Of a stretch of DNA of 64,000 bases, positions 61,429 through 64,000 are shown in pieces. The DNA is taken from positions 124,001 through 188,000 of the forward strand of contig CAMTMP010000001.1 of assembly GCA_947073545.1 (NCBI GenBank), written 5' to 3'. This DNA is from an uncultured bacterium (GTDB taxonomy: Bacteria > Bacillota > Clostridia > Lachnospirales > Lachnospiraceae). How positions within the stretch are numbered: the stretch's first letter is position 1; every line of letters begins with the position of its first letter. The notes beneath the pieces are model-generated. The model was not told where the DNA came from and searched no databases. It worked only from the letters and a program-made list of their open reading frames with translations. The position numbers and the translations under genes were made by a program.

Positions 61429-63072
61429 TTATTGCCCTGCCTCCTGCCCTTTCATTGGCTTTGCAAGAAAGGGAGAAAAGCGGACAGGTTCAAATATCCT
61501 GCCATCTATATAGAAATAGCGGCGGCCGGTTTCATCGTCTAATTCCACCACATCCGAGGATGCCAGGGAGCGTCCCATGTAGCCTTCCGGCACATGGTTT
61601 CCATAATGTTCCAGTATCAATTCCAGAATCTCTTTCTCTCCGAAGTGTTCCGGACAGAAAAGCGCCGATTCGCATACCAGCTGGTAATCGGAAGCGGGAG
61701 GCTGGCCGTATCCGGCTTTATGCAGCTCCCGGATTCCTTTAAAGGCAAAAGGGATCGTCTCCCGCCCCTCCCCAAAGACAAGCTGGTAAATACGGAACCT
61801 GCACTTCTTTCCGGAAGAATCCGCAGACTTTTCTACAGTCCCTTTTCCCTCCGGACAGAAAACCGCATGCTCCTCCTGTAAATTCTTCTTTTCACCTTCT
61901 TTCTGTTGTTTTTCCTTTCTAAGCGCCAGCTGCCAGTCATCAATCCCTTTGTAATTGGGATTCCAGGTCAGCCGCCGGCACTCCATTCCATATTGTCTTG
62001 CAAACAGATAAATTTTGGAACTTCCTTTTGCAATCATTTCATTGCTGTATTTGTCCATGTCATGGGCTTCAATGATCAGCTCGGTTCCATTCTGTGCCAG
62101 GAGGGCAAATAAGGGGCCAAGCTGCTGCACATTGTTTGCTCCGGCAACCGCAACAAAGGAGCGGTTCAGCAGGCAGTGGGCAATATCCGCTTTCAGAATC
62201 CCTTCTGTGACATAAATGGTCCGTGCAAAAGGGTTTCCGATAAAATGTACCGGACTGCCGGAAGTGGTTCCCATGTTCTTTCCAGAGGAAGAGAACCAGA
62301 TATACTTCGTTCCGGCTTTTTCCGGCGGGTCATTCTTGTCCTTAAAAGGTTTATCTAAAAGAATCTGCATTCCCCGGATCAGCCCGTCAACACCGACAGC
62401 CGGTATCAGGATTCCTGCCGTGCGGCTGCTGAATCTCAGTGTCCAGTATCCGCCTTCATGGAGATAGAATCCCGGAACGCCTTCCACTTTGCAGCCCTGT
62501 TTTATCAGCCTTTCCGTCAGAGAACGGCATAAGAAACAGGGCGGGGTACTCTTAAATCCCAGGCTGTCTATCTGCCCGTCACTAAGCCCCCGCTTCTCCG
62601 AGCGCAGATGCGCCCGGTGTGCAGGGTTCAGGGACAGCATTTCAAGCAGCAGGGAGTAAGTCTGGTGTATCTCCTGCAGACTGGCACGTTCCGACTGAGT
62701 GATTCCCACAGCTGTCTGTCCGCCTGTAAGGGATTCCTTTACCGGCCCCCCTGTATAAGCGTCCGTATTCTCTGAACCGCCATATCCCCAGGAAGTATCC
62801 CCTGCCTGGAGGGCATCACAGATTTCCCGGTAGGCTTCGGAATTGGTAGTATTGTTGACCCTTACATACAGGTTCAGCATCCCGCCGTGTTCACCGCAGT
62901 AGTTGCACCGCCACACATTCTTTACAAAATTGACATTCATCTTTCCTCTCCGGTCACCGCAGAGCGGACAGTCTGTGTAAACGCTGTCCGTCTGCCTGCG
63001 CCGGATATGCAGATGCAGAAGTTCCACCACATCCATGATCCCGAACGGGAAATCCTCTGAAAACGAGGCCAT
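61429..63072 (-). CDS. DnaG-like primase, CHC2 zinc finger and Toprim
   Basis: 547-residue primase. The CHC2 zinc-binding domain has CPLCGDRRGKMNV (about residues 35-47) and CNYCGEHGGMLNLY (55-68). The Toprim core has YVTEGILKADIAHCLLN near residue 286 and a following acidic segment IIEAHDMDKYSN. A C-terminal region of about 150 residues is specific to mobile elements, with no helicase domain. It would prime DNA synthesis of the element during replication or transfer. AGGGAGGGC precedes ATG 63072. Confidence 0.88.
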   Translation of the reverse strand: MASFSEDFPFGIMDVVELLHLHIRRRQTDSVYTDCPLCGDRRGKMNVNFVKNVWRCNYCGEHGGMLNLYVRVNNTTNSEAYREICDALQAGDTSWGYGGSENTDAYTGGPVKESLTGGQTAVGITQSERASLQEIHQTYSLLLEMLSLNPAHRAHLRSEKRGLSDGQIDSLGFKSTPPCFLCRSLTERLIKQGCKVEGVPGFYLHEGGYWTLRFSSRTAGILIPAVGVDGLIRGMQILLDKPFKDKNDPPEKAGTKYIWFSSSGKNMGTTSGSPVHFIGNPFARTIYVTEGILKADIAHCLLNRSFVAVAGANNVQQLGPLFALLAQNGTELIIEAHDMDKYSNEMIAKGSSKIYLFARQYGMECRRLTWNPNYKGIDDWQLALRKEKQQKEGEKKNLQEEHAVFCPEGKGTVEKSADSSGKKCRFRIYQLVFGEGRETIPFAFKGIRELHKAGYGQPPASDYQLVCESALFCPEHFGEKEILELILEHYGNHVPEGYMGRSLASSDVVELDDETGRRYFYIDGRIFEPVRFSPFLAKPMKGQEAGQ

Positions 63073-63137
63073 TGTCTGTGCCCTCCTTCCCTGTAGTGTC
63101 TTTCACTGTCCCTTCTGTGGTTATCCATGTACCGCCG

Positions 63138-64000
63138 TTACCCGGCTTTCTTTACCGCCAGGGAATCCAGCATGATCTGTGCCGCCGCCCGGAGGATATT
63201 GTTATCCCCTTTGTAGCCGCCGTACAGATAGAATTTCAGACTGGGAGGACGCCGCTCCGCTACTTCCGCAATAGTCTGGCCCTTGCAGACGCCCGTATCC
63301 ACGACCACCTGCCCGGCCTCTTCAAAGGTCATCAGCCTGACGATCTCCTCCACAGGCATATCAGGGGTATATCTGGCCGTTGTTTTCTCCTGTACCGTCT
63401 CTCCGATAACCGGAAGCTCCATAGTTCCTGATGCAGGTTTCCCATCAGTCGGAAGTTCCGGAACCGCTGGGGCAGCATTTCCGCCAGCCGGAAGATTCTG
63501 TCCTTCTGATACAGTTCCTTTGGTCTGAACAGTTTCAGCGGAAGATACAGTCGTTCCGAAGGGGAGAGTTGATCCGCCTAACAGCGACATCATCCCCTGC
63601 ACTGCTTTCTGTGTGTCTTCCTCTGTGCTTTTTCTTTCTGAAACAGGGAGACTGTTTTCCATGGCTTCCGTATTTTCCGTTTTGGGTGTCTCTGTGCCTG
63701 CCTGTATGGGAAGTGATTTTGCTTCCGGTGCATTTACAGGCAATTCCGCTCCTTTCGCGGCCAATACATTTTTCCGGACATCCGCCTGGGGATTCACCGG
63801 CAGACTGCTTTCTGATGATTTCTTTTCCTCTGTTTTGGTATTTACAGTTATCTGACCGCCTGAAACAGGCAGTCTGGATTCCTGCGCCGGCTTTTGCAGT
63901 TCTTTTTCACCCGTGGCTGTCGGGAATGGTCTGACCACACCTCCGGCAGGCGTCCCTGCTGACTGTTCTGCCTCACCAGATGCCTTCTGCATGCCGGCCG
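63138..64000 (-). CDS. LPV-motif repeat protein, 5' partial
   Basis: At least 284 residues; the frame is still open at the window end, so the start is probably outside (an ATG at 63992 has no visible ribosome site). Most of it is disordered, Thr/Glu/Ala-rich and carries about nine variants of a short LPV motif (RLPVSGG, SLPVNPQ, ELPVNAP, SLPIQAG, SLPVSER, ELPVIGE). The last 80 residues are folded: MPVEEIVRLMTFEEAGQVV and FYLYGGYKGDNNILRAAAQIML. It lies upstream of the primase and may be its partner. Confidence 0.65.
   Translation of the reverse strand, partial: AGMQKASGEAEQSAGTPAGGVVRPFPTATGEKELQKPAQESRLPVSGGQITVNTKTEEKKSSESSLPVNPQADVRKNVLAAKGAELPVNAPEAKSLPIQAGTETPKTENTEAMENSLPVSERKSTEEDTQKAVQGMMSLLGGSTLPFGTTVSSAETVQTKGTVSEGQNLPAGGNAAPAVPELPTDGKPASGTMELPVIGETVQEKTTARYTPDMPVEEIVRLMTFEEAGQVVVDTGVCKGQTIAEVAERRPPSLKFYLYGGYKGDNNILRAAAQIMLDSLAVKKAG

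Noticed and set aside
1-64000. CRISPR arrays, tRNA and rRNA genes
   Set aside because: No regularly spaced identical repeats, no cloverleaf-like sequence and no rRNA-like stretch were noticed by eye; a dedicated scan could still find a tRNA.

Overview
The window looks like part of a large mobile replicon (a megaplasmid, or an integrative conjugative element with plasmid functions) from a gut Clostridium-class Firmicute, most likely Lachnospiraceae. The signs are strong AGGAGG ribosome sites, GTG and TTG starts, and moderate GC in the backbone with AT-richer cargo. Gene content also fits: ParMR partition, PcfJ and PcfK-like proteins, CHC2 primase, SSB, a plasmid-borne NAD ligase, a DUF932 protein and a Tn916-type sigma/HTH_16 pair. 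I saw no rRNA, tRNA, CRISPR array, insertion sequence, relaxase or coupling protein here. The taxonomic call is an inference from style, not from a marker gene.

Layout. Bases 1-7.8 kb hold a plus-strand Tad/Flp-type pilus operon: a large surface-type protein, an A24 prepilin peptidase, CpaB, TadZ/CpaE, CpaF, TadB, TadC, a small basic ORF and a DUF6133 pilin-like peptide. A strong terminator ends it. From 8 to 23.3 kb lies a plus-strand run of backbone genes: zinc-finger protein, two sigma-like proteins, SSB behind a long leader with a terminator-like hairpin, DUF932, a cysteine-containing protein sharing a C-terminal tail with SSB, DUF5688, a DUF4942-like protein, a 1016-residue DNA methyltransferase/SNF2-helicase fusion and several small unknowns. 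From 23.4 to 24.9 kb is a regulatory divergon: an XRE repressor on one side, a sigma-like plus HTH_16 pair on the other.

From 25.1 to 52.6 kb is a cargo island of stacked ABC-transporter and two-component modules. It holds: (1) a LanFEG/Bcr-like exporter with YxeA and a divergent OmpR/HisKA pair; (2) an FtsX-type ABC pair preceded by its own RR/HK; (3) a second FtsX-type ABC with a lipoprotein, a CPBP protease, a kinase-like protein and unknowns; (4) a third RR/HK next to a truncated FtsX permease; (5) an ABC-2 exporter with a DUF6034-like lipoprotein and a divergent LytTR/GHKL pair. Between modules 3 and 4 lie gene fragments and a likely Imm1-like immunity protein. The promoters of several modules carry 11-bp-phased direct repeats set 3-6 nt from a -10 box. 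One repeat family recurs at four places up to 7 kb apart, which ties the third RR/HK to the second FtsX exporter.

From 52.9 kb to the end lies minus-strand maintenance DNA: an XRE regulator, ParR, ParM with a candidate centromere of iterated CTGTCCTG repeats, a LigA ligase, PcfJ, a PcfK/AcrIIA9-like protein, a primase and an LPV-motif protein cut by the window end. Together the window encodes replication and partition support, a pilus-like apparatus, possible defence or anti-defence factors, and a large payload probably used against peptide antibiotics.
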